From Actinomycetota bacterium (lineage in GTDB: Bacteria > Actinomycetota > Thermoleophilia > BMS3ABIN01), in assembly GCA_023489275.1 (NCBI GenBank), contig JAMDDD010000005.1, forward strand, positions 1-64,000: a stretch of 64,000 nt of DNA, in the 5' to 3' direction. Shown here one piece after another: positions 24,906 through 34,134 of the stretch. A program made the translations under genes and the position numbers. Within the stretch, counting starts at the first letter, position 1; every line of letters begins with the position of its first letter. Below the pieces are notes generated by a model. The model did not search any database and had not been told where the DNA came from. It saw only the letters and a list, made by a program, of their open reading frames with translations.

Positions 24906-26329
24906 GTTATGCCGGCAGTCCGAAAGGATCGCCATCGCTGCGCCGCGCCGGGCTTTACCTCCTTTTTGGGGCCCTGCTCCTGGGAACGCTGCTCCGCGGC
25001 GGCTACTTTCCCGTTCCCAAATGGACTTTTGCGCTGCTGCTTCTGCTTGCCGGCGCTGTGGAAGTGGCGGTGGTGGCTGCTTTCAAGGAGCTGAGCCTGC
25101 CGCGGACGCCGTTATTCTGGCTGCTCGCGGCCTTTTCGGCGTTTGCCGCCATCAGTGGCGCCTGGAGCGCGGCGCCGGGCGAAACGCTGCGGGAATCGGT
25201 ACTGCTTTTCGGGCTGCTCGCGGCCGGATATACCGTCTTGAGCCAGCTCCGCTGCCGCCGGACCGAGACGGTTGACCTCATCGCCGCGGGAGTAGTTTAT
25301 ACCACCGCTTTCGCATCAGCATGGGGAATCGTCTCCTTCATCATCAGAATGCAGCCTTACAGCGGTTACGTGGACGGTTTTCTCCGGGCCGGCTCGACTT
25401 TCGAGTACTCAAATGCCCTCAGCTGCTTCGGGCTGATGGGGCTGCCGGTCACGTTTGCCATGCTTAAGCGCTCCTCGCCGCGGGACCGGCCGCTTTTCGG
25501 GCTGGCGCTGGGCCTGGAGACGGCGGCGGTGTTGCTGAGCTACGCCAGATTTGGTTACGTGATTCTGTTCTTCCTGAGCCTGTATTTCATCGTCAGCGCG
25601 GCAAAGCTGCGCGCGGCCGTTTTTGTGTCTCTGGCTGCGGGCATTGCGGCCGCGGTGGCCGCCGCGGCTGCGGAAGAAAGTTCGCTGCCCACATTCGGCT
25701 TTTTTGCCGTGATTGCTATTTTCGGCTGCGCCTCGGTGCTTCAGCCGCTGCTGGCGGCGCGGGCGGAACGGGCCGCCCGCCGGCGGGCGCGTCTGGCGGA
25801 AGGGGCAGCGGCAGTGGCCGTATTGATCGGCGCGCCGCTACTAATTCTCAAGACCGGCCGGCTTCGACAGATCGTCACTTCCCGGTTCGGTCAGGGTATG
25901 GAGCCTAGCCATCTTGTGCCGCACCGGCTGGACACTTACCGTGGCGTCCTCGACGCTTTTCGGATTCATCCCCTGGCTGGTTTTGGCCTGGGCTCCTTTG
26001 CCGGCGTTTACCAGCGTTACGCCATTGCCTCCTACACAAAGTTTGCCCATAACCTGGTGTTGCAGACCGCGGTTGACACAGGGATCATCGGCGCCGCGCT
26101 GATGAGCGCCTGGCTCGCCCTGGCGGTGGCGCTCTCGATCTGGCGGCTGGCGGCGGCGCGCGCCGAGCCGCTGGCGCGGGCGTTCGCGATCTCAACCCTG
26201 GTCTTTATTGCCTACAACATGTTTGACTGGGAATGGTACGTGCCGGCTCTGGCCGGCTGGTTTGTGGTCGGGTTGATGGTGGTAGCGACCCCGGACCGGC
26301 CGGAGAAGGACCTTGGCAGAGCGTCCTAG
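24899..26329 (+). CDS. O-antigen ligase/polymerase-like (Wzy/WaaL superfamily) membrane protein
   Basis: A 476-aa polytopic protein with about 11-12 membrane segments. A large periplasmic-type loop precedes the last ones and contains the Wzy_C pattern GLGSFAGVYQRY preceded by FRIHPLAGF. Downstream is an H-N segment (KFAHNLVLQTAVDTGIIGAAL), matching the WaaL/Wzy H-N-x(4)-G motif. This superfamily links or polymerises lipid-carried glycans at the outer face of the membrane. The frame begins at GTG overlapping the sortase-like gene. Its stop overlaps the convergent ubiA end by four bases. Acceptor is unknown. Teichuronic-acid or protein O-glycan ligases are alternatives. Confidence 0.82.
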   Translation: MVGYAGSPKGSPSLRRAGLYLLFGALLLGTLLRGGYFPVPKWTFALLLLLAGAVEVAVVAAFKELSLPRTPLFWLLAAFSAFAAISGAWSAAPGETLRESVLLFGLLAAGYTVLSQLRCRRTETVDLIAAGVVYTTAFASAWGIVSFIIRMQPYSGYVDGFLRAGSTFEYSNALSCFGLMGLPVTFAMLKRSSPRDRPLFGLALGLETAAVLLSYARFGYVILFFLSLYFIVSAAKLRAAVFVSLAAGIAAAVAAAAAEESSLPTFGFFAVIAIFGCASVLQPLLAARAERAARRRARLAEGAAAVAVLIGAPLLILKTGRLRQIVTSRFGQGMEPSHLVPHRLDTYRGVLDAFRIHPLAGFGLGSFAGVYQRYAIASYTKFAHNLVLQTAVDTGIIGAALMSAWLALAVALSIWRLAAARAEPLARAFAISTLVFIAYNMFDWEWYVPALAGWFVVGLMVVATPDRPEKDLGRAS

Positions 26330-27204
26330 TGGGTAAGCACGTCGGCGGCCAGAAAGGCGAAGTAGACGATGCCGATAAACCCGTTCATCGTCATGAACGT
26401 TCCCACGCGTGACAGGTTGTTTTTCGTCACCAGCGCGTTTTCAAAGGCAAGAAGGACGGCGGCCACGGCAACGCCGGTAAAGTACAGGAGACCGCGTCCC
26501 TGGGCCCATCCGGCGGCGGCGATCAGCGCCACGGCGAGCACGTGAAAGACGCGCATCACGATCAGCGCCGGCCCCGCTCCCAGCGAAACAGGCAGGGAGT
26601 GAATACCCTCCGCCCGGTCGAAATCAAGATCAAGGCAGGCGTAAGCGATGTCGAAGCCGCCGATCCAGAAGGTGATCGCACCCATGAGCAGGAATGGTTG
26701 CCACGTTAACCCACCTGTGACAGCAACCCAGGCGCCTGCCGGCGCCAGCCCGTCGGTCGCCCCCAGAAAGACATGGCACAGGGACGTGAACCGCTTCGTG
26801 TAGGGATAGATGACAAACGCGGCGATCACGATCGGGGACAGGTACCAGGTCAGGGGTGGCAGTTGCGACAGCGCCGCGCCCAGCACCGCCAGCGACAGCA
26901 GGGTGAAACCGGCCGCGGCCCTCAGCGACAGCTTCCCGGCCGCCAGCTCCCGCCCGGCCGTGCGCGGGTTGCGGGCGTCGATGCGGCGGTCAATGATCCG
27001 GTTGAGCGACATTGCCAGGCTGCGCGCCGCCACCATCGCCACCGTAATCCACAGAATCTTCAGCGCCGGCGGGATGCTGTTCCGGGCCAGAAGGGCACCC
27101 GCGTAAGCAAACGGCAGCGCAAAGACGCTGTGCTCCACCTTGACGAATTTTGCCAGCATCGCTGGAAGCCTGAACATCGATGCCGTTTCCGCCTTTGAGG
27201 ACAC
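26326..27204 (-). CDS. UbiA-family prenyltransferase (MqnP-like, menaquinone via futalosine)
   Basis: A 292-residue protein with eight or nine membrane helices and the two Asp-rich motifs of the family, NRIIDRRIDARNPRT (N-x3-D-x3-D) and YACLDLDFDRAEGIHSLPV. It transfers a polyprenyl chain to an aromatic acid. The neighbouring ubiD (27266-28699) and a prenyl-synthase-like gene are on the same strand. The pairing of UbiA and UbiD in a Gram-positive-type anaerobe suggests MqnP and MqnL of the futalosine menaquinone route. Ubiquinone synthesis is unlikely in such an organism. Other mqn genes are not in the window. Confidence 0.88.
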   Translation of the reverse strand: MSSKAETASMFRLPAMLAKFVKVEHSVFALPFAYAGALLARNSIPPALKILWITVAMVAARSLAMSLNRIIDRRIDARNPRTAGRELAAGKLSLRAAAGFTLLSLAVLGAALSQLPPLTWYLSPIVIAAFVIYPYTKRFTSLCHVFLGATDGLAPAGAWVAVTGGLTWQPFLLMGAITFWIGGFDIAYACLDLDFDRAEGIHSLPVSLGAGPALIVMRVFHVLAVALIAAAGWAQGRGLLYFTGVAVAAVLLAFENALVTKNNLSRVGTFMTMNGFIGIVYFAFLAADVLTH

Positions 27205-27265
27205 CTTGTCAGAGCCTATCCCAGTAGGTAATCAGTAGCGAGGCAGAGCGAGAGGGCTATGGCTC

Positions 27266-28699
27266 TCATAACTCGATGCCGTACTCGGACCAGCGCCGGT
27301 CGACAAGCTCCTTGATCTCGGGACTCATGGCGATGTCATCGGGCCAGGGGCGCGTGTGCCCTTCTTCCGGCCACTTCTTGGTGGCGTCGACGCCCATCTT
27401 GGCGCCGTAGTTCGGAGTGGGACTGGCGTGGTCCAGCACGTCCAGCGGCCCCTCGCTGATGAGGATGTCCCGGCCGGGATCGACATTGTTAAAAACGCGC
27501 CAGGCCACTTCGCTCTCGTCATGGACATCAACATGCTCATCGACAATGACGACAAATTTTGTCAGCGACAGCATCCCCAGGCCCCAGACCGCGTTCATGA
27601 CCTTGCGCCCCTGCATCGGATAGCTCTTTTTGATTGATATGATTGCACAATTGTGAAAGACGCCTTCCAGTGGCAGGTTCATGTCGGCCATCTCCGGCAG
27701 CGTCATCTTCAGCAGCGGCAGGAACAGCCGCTCGGTGGCCTTGCCCAGGAAGCAGTCCTCCATCGGCGGCCGCCCGACGATAGTGGTGGCGTAAACCGGA
27801 TCGCGCCGGTGGGTGATGCAGGTCAGATGAAACACGGGGTAGTCGCCGGCCAGCGAATAATAGCCGGTGTGGTCCCCAAACGGCCCCTCGCAGCGGAGTT
27901 CGTCTTTTTCAACGTATCCTTCCAGCACGATCTCGGCGGTGGCCGGAACTTCCATGCCCACGGTTTTACACCGCACCATCTCTACCGGGCTCCCTTTGAG
28001 GAATCCGGCCAGCATCATCTCGTCGATTCCTTTCGGCAGCGGGGCGGTGGCGGCGTAAGTTGTCGCCGGATCGGTACCGATGGCGACGGCCACTTCGATC
28101 CGTCCGGCGGCCATCCGGAAGTTTTCGGCGCCGTCTTTGTGCACATGCCAGTGCATGCCCGTGGTCGAGCGGTCGAATTTTTGCAGCCGGTACATGCCGG
28201 CGTTGCGGCGGCCTTGCGGATCCTTGGTGAAGACCAGCGGCAAGGTGATGAACGGTCCGCCGTCGCCCGGCCAGGTTTTCAGGATGGGCAGCGCGTCAAG
28301 ATCCGGCTGATCCATCACGACTTCCTGACATGGACCGGAGCCAACTATCCTGGGGGCCGATCCGGCCAGATCTTTCAGCTTTCCCAGCGCTTTCACCTTG
28401 GCCACCAGTCCCTGCGGCGGCTGCAGCTCCAGAACCCGTCCCAGCCGGGCCGCAACCTGATCCAGGTTCTCTCCCCCGAGCGCCATGCTCATCCGTTTCA
28501 TGCTGCCAAACTGGTTGATCAGGATCGGCATCGTCGAGCCACTGGGGTTGCGGAACAGGAGGGCGGGGCCCCCCGCCTTGCTGACCCGGTCGGTGATCTC
28601 AGAAACCTCCAGCTCCGGATCGACCGGGGCCGTCACCTCGATCAGCTCACCTTCCCGCTTAAGAAGGTTGATAAATTGCCTTAGATCGTTTATTGCCAT
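27266..28699 (-). CDS. UbiD-family decarboxylase (MqnL-like)
   Basis: The 477-aa protein has UbiD hallmarks. The N-terminus reads DLRQFINLLKREGELIEV, with GGPALLFRNPSGSTMPILINQFGS in the cofactor region. A conserved E-x(5)-E-x(4)-ED-like segment lies at GRPPMEDCFLGKATERLFLPLLK. UbiD enzymes use prenylated FMN to remove the carboxyl group from prenylated aromatic acids. Gene position beside ubiA supports action on the futalosine-pathway intermediate 1,4-dihydroxy-6-naphthoate derivative. A UbiX-type prenyl-FMN synthase is not in the window. Start ATG follows shortly after the stop of the upstream gene, indicating one operon. Confidence 0.92.
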   Translation of the reverse strand: MAINDLRQFINLLKREGELIEVTAPVDPELEVSEITDRVSKAGGPALLFRNPSGSTMPILINQFGSMKRMSMALGGENLDQVAARLGRVLELQPPQGLVAKVKALGKLKDLAGSAPRIVGSGPCQEVVMDQPDLDALPILKTWPGDGGPFITLPLVFTKDPQGRRNAGMYRLQKFDRSTTGMHWHVHKDGAENFRMAAGRIEVAVAIGTDPATTYAATAPLPKGIDEMMLAGFLKGSPVEMVRCKTVGMEVPATAEIVLEGYVEKDELRCEGPFGDHTGYYSLAGDYPVFHLTCITHRRDPVYATTIVGRPPMEDCFLGKATERLFLPLLKMTLPEMADMNLPLEGVFHNCAIISIKKSYPMQGRKVMNAVWGLGMLSLTKFVVIVDEHVDVHDESEVAWRVFNNVDPGRDILISEGPLDVLDHASPTPNYGAKMGVDATKKWPEEGHTRPWPDDIAMSPEIKELVDRRWSEYGIEL

Positions 28700-28715
28700 T
28701 GTTCCGACAAATTTG

Positions 28716-29384
28716 TCAAATTACCGCCAGGGTCGAGATCCAGTCCTCAACGCTAATGGCCGGAAAGTCCGCCGCCAGCCGGGCTACGATCGCGCTGCGC
28801 CGGGAGCTGGCGGCGCCATAATCGTTGGCCAGCAGGCTCGCGCGGTATGGGCCCAGCTCTTCCTGGCAGCGCCCGTTCTCTCCCGAGACGGCACGGCCGG
28901 CCAGGCAGAGCGTCGTAAATACCCAGGCGGACATTGCCCAGGAGTCTTCCGGGCCGGCGCCATCGTCCGCAGGCCTCCGCGGCTTCAGGGCGGGGTCCGA
29001 TGGCGCCGCCTCCGCGCCCACATGAGCACAGAGGCTGATCAGATCCGCGAGACAGGCCACGCCGAACAAATCTCCCAGCGCCGCAATATAGGTGAGCCCT
29101 TTCGCGTACATATAATCGCCGGCCAGCAGACTGAAATCAGAAGCGTCCGCCTCGATCAGCCGGCCCTGGTGATGATAGTGCAGCAGGTAACCCTCAAAGA
29201 TGTACTCGAGCGCAAACAGGTAATTTTCGTTGGCGGAGCTCCCGCCGCAGGCGCTGGCAAACAGGTCCGAGACTCCCTCGCCGGCCGGCGGCGGCGTCAA
29301 CCGGTTGACAAACAGCGGGCTTTCCGCCGCTATCTGGCGGGACATTTCGGCCAAAGTTATCTCGGCGATGGTTTTCATCATCAA
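28716..29384 (-). CDS. divergent polyprenyl-synthase-superfamily-like protein without DDxxD motif
   Basis: A 222-aa helical protein. Its middle part (HHQGRLIEADASDF then LLAGDYMYAKGLTYIAALGDL, residues about 72-105) resembles the segment following the first Asp-rich motif of trans-prenyl diphosphate synthases (LxGDYxYAxxxxxxAxLG). Neither DDxxD motif is present. The gene sits 17 bases upstream of ubiD, so it is probably cotranscribed with the menaquinone genes. It may be a non-catalytic partner subunit or side-chain-length factor, comparable in role to component I of heptaprenyl diphosphate synthase. I cannot assign a function. A TorD-like chaperone was considered and found less fitting. Confidence 0.5.
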   Translation of the reverse strand: MMMKTIAEITLAEMSRQIAAESPLFVNRLTPPPAGEGVSDLFASACGGSSANENYLFALEYIFEGYLLHYHHQGRLIEADASDFSLLAGDYMYAKGLTYIAALGDLFGVACLADLISLCAHVGAEAAPSDPALKPRRPADDGAGPEDSWAMSAWVFTTLCLAGRAVSGENGRCQEELGPYRASLLANDYGAASSRRSAIVARLAADFPAISVEDWISTLAVI

Positions 29385-29560
29385 AGGAAAAGTGATCCAA
29401 TCCGTACGCTTTTGTCATCCTGAGCGGTGAAGAATCCGGTTTATATGCCCGAGATCCTTCCGCTTCGCGCCAGGATGACAGTTTCCTCATGGTTAAATAA
29501 CAATTCAGACTAACAGGTTTTTTAACTTTCAACTTTCAACTTGGAGCCTGGAACTTGACG
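29385..29560. repeat. intergenic tract with degenerate TTTCAAC / GGAACTT units
   Basis: The gap between rex and the prenyl-synthase-like gene includes AACTTTCAACTTTCAACTTGGAGCCTGGAAC near 29525-29555. It belongs to the same class of degenerate short repeats seen elsewhere in the window. No promoter or hairpin stands out. On the other side it contains a TGTCATCCTGAGC-type segment near 29413. Confidence 0.45.
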
Positions 29561-30202
29561 TTAGCAACCTTGATTATTGAGATAAAACGACAGGCTCATC
29601 AACTCGGTAGAGAGGTCAACCTGCCTGACAATCGCCGGTTCTTTTACGTGTGCCCTGATCGGCGCAAAATTAAGCACTGACGGGACTCCGGCCGCCACGA
29701 CCCGGTCGATCAGTTCCTGGGCGACGGAAGCCGGCGTGGTGATAATGGCGATGTCGACGCGGTTGCTGGTGATAAAATCCTCGAGCTCATCGGTTGATTT
29801 GACATGGCCTACACCCCGGCTTTTGCCGATAACCGCCGCGGCCGAGTCGAACATGCCGAGGAGATTAAAGCCCTGCTTTTGAAAGGCGCGGTAACGGGCC
29901 AGCGCCGTGCCCAGCTTGCCGGCGCCGATGATGATTGTGTTCCAGGTGCGGTCCAGCCCCAGGCACTTTTTCAGCTCTTCGATCAGGGAGGCGACGTCGT
30001 AGCCCACTCCCCGAATGCCAAACTCGCCGAAGTAAGAGAGGTCTTTGCGAATCTGCGCCGGATTCGTGCCCACCGCTTCCGCCAACTGGCGCGACGACAC
30101 GGTTGATGTCCCGCGGGACTGCATTTCCTGGAGCTTGCGCAGGTACCGGGAAAGGCGGGGCACGGTAGCGGCCGGCACGCTGTGGTTTTTATTTCCCGCC
30201 AT
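29561..30202 (-). CDS. rex: redox-sensing transcriptional repressor Rex
   Basis: A 213-residue protein with an N-terminal winged helix (PAATVPRLSRYLRKLQEM, then the recognition helix region SSRQLAEAVGTNPAQIRKDLSYFGEFGIRGVGY) and a C-terminal NAD(H)-binding Rossmann domain with IIIGAGKLGTALA. It ends with a domain-swapped helix. Rex senses the NADH/NAD ratio and represses fermentation and respiration genes when NAD dominates. It starts nine bases after the hemL stop, so it is likely part of the hemB-hemL-rex unit. A Rex operator (TTGTGAA-n4-TTCACAA) was not found by eye near the genes here. Confidence 0.96.
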   Translation of the reverse strand: MAGNKNHSVPAATVPRLSRYLRKLQEMQSRGTSTVSSRQLAEAVGTNPAQIRKDLSYFGEFGIRGVGYDVASLIEELKKCLGLDRTWNTIIIGAGKLGTALARYRAFQKQGFNLLGMFDSAAAVIGKSRGVGHVKSTDELEDFITSNRVDIAIITTPASVAQELIDRVVAAGVPSVLNFAPIRAHVKEPAIVRQVDLSTELMSLSFYLNNQGC

Positions 30203-30211
30203 TGCTGCCTG

Positions 30212-31534
30212 TCACTCCCCCCGCCGGAAAAACTCTGCCGCCGCCGTCACCGTGCGGTCCAGGTCGCCGTCGCTGTGGGCCAGCGACACAAAAGCAGCCT
30301 CAAACTGAGAGGGAGGCAAGTAAACTCCCGCCGAAAGCATGTGCTGGTAAAAACGGGCGAAGCGGCCGGTATCGCTGGTCCTGGCCGAGTTAAAATCGGC
30401 AACGGGGCCGGCGGTAAAAAAGAGCGTCATCATCGAGCCGGTCCGGTTCAGGCTTGCCTCAGGTTCACCGCCGGCAGCCGCTTTCGTGAGGCCATCCGCG
30501 AGCCGGAGCGATTTTGCTTCCAGGGCCTCATAAACGCCCGGCGCCCTTAACTCGGCCAGTGTCGCCAGTCCCGCGGCCATCGCCAGGGGGTTGCCGGAAA
30601 GCGTTCCCGCCTGGTAGGTGTTTCCCGCCGGGGCTACCGTCTCCATGATCTCCCGGCGGCCGCCAAAAGCCCCGACCGGCAGGCCACCGCCAATGATTTT
30701 GCCCAGGCAGGACAGATCCGGAGTGACGCCGTAAAGCTCCTGAGCGCCGCCGTAAGCGACTCGAAAGCCGGTCATCACTTCATCAAAGATCAAAAGGGCG
30801 CCAAATTTTAACGTCAGGTCGCGCAATCCCTGGAGGAATCCGTCCGCCGGCGAAACGACTCCCATATTGCCGGCAACCGGCTCCACGATGATCGCCGCCA
30901 CCTGGTCGCCCTCGCGGTCCATAATCTCGCTGACCGCTCCCAGGTCATTAAAGGGGGCCAGGATCGTATCGGCTGAGGCGCCGGCGGTAACGCCGGGGCT
31001 GTCAGGGAGGGACAGCGTCGCTACACCCGATCCGGCATGGACGAGCAAGCTGTCAACAGCGCCGTGGTAACAGCCGGCGAACTTGATGATCTTTTCCCGG
31101 CCGGTGTAGCCGCGGGCCACTCTCAGCGCGCTCATGGTGGCTTCGGTGCCCGAGTTTACCATCCTGACCATCTCTACCGATGGCACCGCCCGCACAATCT
31201 GGCCGGCCAGCTCCACTTCCAGTGGCGAGGGCGCCCCAAAGCTGGTTCCATCCCGAAGCGTTTTTTCCAGCGCTTCCCGGACGGCGGGGTGGCAATGGCC
31301 CAGAATCAGCGGCCCCCAGGACCCGACGTAATCGATATATTCGTTCCCGTCGACGTCAATCATATGGCTGCCGTCACCCCGGGTGATGAACCGCGGCTCC
31401 AGGCCCACGGGCCGCATCGCCCGCACGGGGCTGTTGACGCCGCCCGGAAGCAGCTCGAGCGCTTCCATGTACAGCTGGCGTGATTTTTCAGTTTTCAATT
31501 GGCTCCGGCTGATTTGACTTTCCTGTATATGCAT
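30212..31534 (-). CDS. hemL: glutamate-1-semialdehyde 2,1-aminomutase
   Basis: The 440-aa class-III aminotransferase-fold protein carries [11 protein letters not shown], the [11 protein letters not shown] segment, ANSGTEATM-like [17 protein letters not shown], and the cofactor Asp in [11 protein letters not shown]. The PLP lysine is in [19 protein letters not shown] (about residue 270). It converts glutamate-1-semialdehyde to 5-aminolevulinate, the C5 route to tetrapyrroles. hemB lies upstream and rex downstream on the same strand. The initial 20 residues are unconserved, and a later start at the internal ATG near residue 23 would remove only those. Siroheme, cobamide or heme are possible end products. 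Confidence 0.96.
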   Translation of the reverse strand: MHIQESQISRSQLKTEKSRQLYMEALELLPGGVNSPVRAMRPVGLEPRFITRGDGSHMIDVDGNEYIDYVGSWGPLILGHCHPAVREALEKTLRDGTSFGAPSPLEVELAGQIVRAVPSVEMVRMVNSGTEATMSALRVARGYTGREKIIKFAGCYHGAVDSLLVHAGSGVATLSLPDSPGVTAGASADTILAPFNDLGAVSEIMDREGDQVAAIIVEPVAGNMGVVSPADGFLQGLRDLTLKFGALLIFDEVMTGFRVAYGGAQELYGVTPDLSCLGKIIGGGLPVGAFGGRREIMETVAPAGNTYQAGTLSGNPLAMAAGLATLAELRAPGVYEALEAKSLRLADGLTKAAAGGEPEASLNRTGSMMTLFFTAGPVADFNSARTSDTGRFARFYQHMLSAGVYLPPSQFEAAFVSLAHSDGDLDRTVTAAAEFFRRGE

Positions 31535-31572
31535 GCCGCGCTCACCTAAATCCGAGGCAAGAGATCGACAGA

Positions 31573-31620
31573 CAGGCGAAACTGGAAACTTTGAATGTTC
31601 AACTTTGAGCTTTGAACTGT
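31573..31620. repeat. degenerate GAAACTGGAAAC / TTTGAAC repeat tract
   Basis: This short gap between hemB and hemL reads AGGCGAAACTGGAAACTTTGAATG followed by TTCAACTTTGAGCTTTGAAC. These are the same degenerate heptamer-like units seen in other intergenic stretches of the window. No gene or terminator is seen. Confidence 0.5.
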
Positions 31621-31621
31621 T

Positions 31622-32596
31622 TCATCTTCCCAGCCAGGCGGCGACGTCCCTGGCGTGGTAGGTGACGATCATGTCGGCGCCGGCGCGGCGGATCGACGTG
31701 AGCGCTTCCAGCACGGCCTGCTGTTCGTCCAGCCAGCCATTGGCGGCGGCGGCCTTGATGGCGGCATACTCGCCGCTAACGTTATACGCCGCCAGCGGAA
31801 ACTTCGTCTCCTGCTTGACCCGCTGAATCACGTCCAGATAGGGCAGCGCCGGCTTGACCATAATAATGTCGGCGCCTTCGTCGATGTCGAGCAGGCATTC
31901 GCGGACGGCCTCATCGCTGTTCCGCGGGTCCATCTGGTAGGAGCGGCGGTCCCCAAATGCGGGGACTGATTCCGCCGCCTCGCGGAAAGGCCCGTAGAAA
32001 GCGGACGCATACTTGGCCGCATAAGACATGATCGGCGTGCCCGTAAAGCCCTCATTATCAAGCGCCCCGCGAATGGCCGCCACGCGGCCGTCCATCATGT
32101 CCGACGGAGCAACTATATCTGCACCGGCTTCGGCGTGCGAGAGCGCCATCTTGGCCAGCAATTCGAGCGTCAGGTCATTGTCAACCTGGCCGCCCTGGAC
32201 GATGCCGCAATGGCCGTGGCTGGTATACTCGCACAGGCAGACGTCGGTGATCAGCACCAGCTCGGGGACTGCGTCCTTAAGGGCGGCCAGCGCCATCTGG
32301 ATGATTCCTTCCTCGTCATAAGCTCCGGAACCGGCTTCGTCTTTCTGCGCCGGTATCCCGAACAGCAGGATTGCCGGGATGCCCAGCTTTAGCAGCTCCC
32401 GGGCCTCCTTCACCAGATTGTTGATCGACAGCTGGAAGCAACCCGGCATGGCGCCGACCTCGCTCCTGATATCGTTGCCGTGGGTCACGAACAGGGGATA
32501 GATGAGGCGGTCCGGCAGCAGGTCAGTCTCCCGCACCAGGTTTCTGATCTGGGGGGTCTGCCGCAGGCGCCTCATCCTATATGCGGGAAAGTACAC
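31622..32596 (-). CDS. hemB: delta-aminolevulinic acid dehydratase (porphobilinogen synthase)
   Basis: A 324-residue TIM-barrel enzyme beginning [22 protein letters not shown]. It has the metal-binding region [17 protein letters not shown] (zinc-type Cys-x-Cys-x7-Cys arrangement), the first Schiff-base lysine in [17 protein letters not shown], and the catalytic [11 protein letters not shown]. It condenses two 5-aminolevulinates to porphobilinogen. The cysteines imply the Zn2+-dependent class. It precedes hemL on the same strand, separated by repeat sequence. Other hem genes are outside the window. Confidence 0.96.
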   Translation of the reverse strand: MYFPAYRMRRLRQTPQIRNLVRETDLLPDRLIYPLFVTHGNDIRSEVGAMPGCFQLSINNLVKEARELLKLGIPAILLFGIPAQKDEAGSGAYDEEGIIQMALAALKDAVPELVLITDVCLCEYTSHGHCGIVQGGQVDNDLTLELLAKMALSHAEAGADIVAPSDMMDGRVAAIRGALDNEGFTGTPIMSYAAKYASAFYGPFREAAESVPAFGDRRSYQMDPRNSDEAVRECLLDIDEGADIIMVKPALPYLDVIQRVKQETKFPLAAYNVSGEYAAIKAAAANGWLDEQQAVLEALTSIRRAGADMIVTYHARDVAAWLGR

Positions 32597-32715
32597 TCAG
32601 GGCTCCTTCAACTTTCAAAGCGAATCTCCGGTTTCATCGTTAACGCTTCCACCGCCGCTTTTTTAAAAACCGGCGCGTTAACCCGTCGCACCATCCGTAA
32701 TATTAACGGAAAAAA

Positions 32716-33504
32716 TCATCCTCTGCCCAGCCGGTCTTCCAGCTTTCCCAGGATTTTCCCCACCTCGGCGGCGTAGGCGGGAGCCGCGTCATAGGGAGAT
32801 TCTTCATCGAGATCGGCCGTCCGGACGCTGCTGTCAAACGGCAGGCACCCGAGGACGTCGTAATTTTGCTCCAGATCACGGCAAAAACCGGCATCGTCAT
32901 CAGTTACCTTGTTGATGATTAAAAAGAGGCGGGAAATGCCTATCTCTCCGGCAAGCCGGGTAATGTCATCGGCCGTCTGCAGACTGCGCTTCCCAGGCTC
33001 GGCGACGATCAGCATGGCGTCAACGCCGCGAGCCGTCGCCCGGCCCAGATGCTCGATGCCGGCTTCCATATCGACGATCACGACATCCTTTTCTGCCAGC
33101 ATCAGGTGCGACAGCAACGATTTAAGCAGCGCCGATTCAGGGCAGATACAGCCACCGCCGCCCGTCATGACCGTCCCCAGTTTCAGCAGCCTCACCCCTT
33201 GGGCTTCCACTGACATCGCCGCCGGGATGTCATCGACGCGCGGGTTCATCTTGAAAACAGGCGCCAGCGATCCAGGCTCGGCCCCTGTCCTTTCCCTGAT
33301 CAGGTCTTTCATCGCCGAGATGGGTGTGATCGCCGCCGCGGCCGCTGGCGTGGCGCCGACCGCCCCGGCAAGGTTGGCGTCGGGATCGGCGTCAACGGCA
33401 ATGACCCGCAGGCCGCGCGCGGCCATGATCCTCGCGAGCGTTCCGGCGATCGTTGTCTTGCCCACGCCACCTTTCCCGGTTACAGCCAGTTTCAATCCGG
33501 CCAA
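32716..33504 (-). CDS. cooC: CooC-type ATPase for CO dehydrogenase maturation
   Basis: A 262-aa SIMIBI ATPase with a deviant Walker A GKGGVGKTT at residues 10-18 and DADPDANLAGAVG switch I. The diagnostic motif is GGGGCICPESALLKSLLSHL (Cys-x-Cys near residue 130), where CooC dimers bind nickel or zinc. DMEAGIEHLGR follows as Walker B/switch II. CooC inserts Ni into the C-cluster of anaerobic CO dehydrogenase. No cooS/acs gene is in the window. The nickel transporter with CooT at 13.3-16.9 kb fits the same pathway. Confidence 0.88.
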   Translation of the reverse strand: MAGLKLAVTGKGGVGKTTIAGTLARIMAARGLRVIAVDADPDANLAGAVGATPAAAAAITPISAMKDLIRERTGAEPGSLAPVFKMNPRVDDIPAAMSVEAQGVRLLKLGTVMTGGGGCICPESALLKSLLSHLMLAEKDVVIVDMEAGIEHLGRATARGVDAMLIVAEPGKRSLQTADDITRLAGEIGISRLFLIINKVTDDDAGFCRDLEQNYDVLGCLPFDSSVRTADLDEESPYDAAPAYAAEVGKILGKLEDRLGRG

Positions 33505-34134
33505 ATCGTTCCTCCAGTGGTTTTTTTGGATTGTTCCATATACAGATTACCCGATTGACGCCAAACAAATATAGTTATTATCATATTTTAATAAGATATC
33601 AAGACACGGGAAAGTATTATTTCCCACCAGCTGCGTTTCCTCAACCGGCCATTTTTCAGCAGGAAAAAGGCCTGACAAAATCAGTCAAAAATTGCGAAAA
33701 GTGCTGCTTATGGCAATACCCCGGGGGGCTTATAGTGGACCAAATTTGAGTTTGCTTAATCATGAATATAAATAATATGCATCATGTAAAAAGCGAATAT
33801 TAGAGTAAACTTCTTGCATTAAGAGCGTCTTTATCAACTATCTGTGGTGCATGGTAGCGCAGTAACGGTGGTTGGGTAAGACTTGATCTTGACCGGCTAA
33901 CGCGGAAACTGGCCCCGGTGGAGTTACCCGGTCTTCTGATATGCGAGTCAGCTCATGAATTTGAGGCCCTTCTTTTCCGGAACCGTTAATGTGTTCCCGC
34001 GACCCCGGATCTTGGGCGCTCTGGAGGTCCAGGAAAACGTCTACTCGGGGGAGTAGGAGGTGATGGAAAGGTTTAATGCAGAAAGTTGTTTTCAGCCCTA
34101 ACCAGAATTCGACTAGGAGGAGGAGGGTGAAGGA
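33505..34134 (+). promoter_or_regulatory. 630-base AT-richer intergenic region with a structured leader before the propeller gene
   Basis: No plausible gene is seen. The part from 33540 to 33840 is visibly more AT-rich than its surroundings. From 33867 the sequence becomes structured. GGGTAA at 33874-33879 can pair with TTACCC at 33924-33929, enclosing ACCGG (33892-33896) paired with CCGGT (33915-33919). A GGTGGTTGG motif at 33867-33875 also occurs before the second cassette at 39207-39215, again at the foot of a hairpin. A motif at 33701-33730 resembles repeats at 41656-41852 on the far side of the locus. An AGGAGGAGGAGG ribosome-binding site precedes the next ATG. Confidence 0.4.

Noticed and set aside
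28716-29384. TorD-like redox enzyme chaperone
   Set aside because: Helical and of similar length, but the LAGDYMYA segment and quinone-gene context fit a prenyl-synthase relative better.
33867-33930. Cyclic-di-GMP riboswitch
   Set aside because: Stems are present, but the conserved GGCAAACC and GACGCAAAGCC-type elements are absent.
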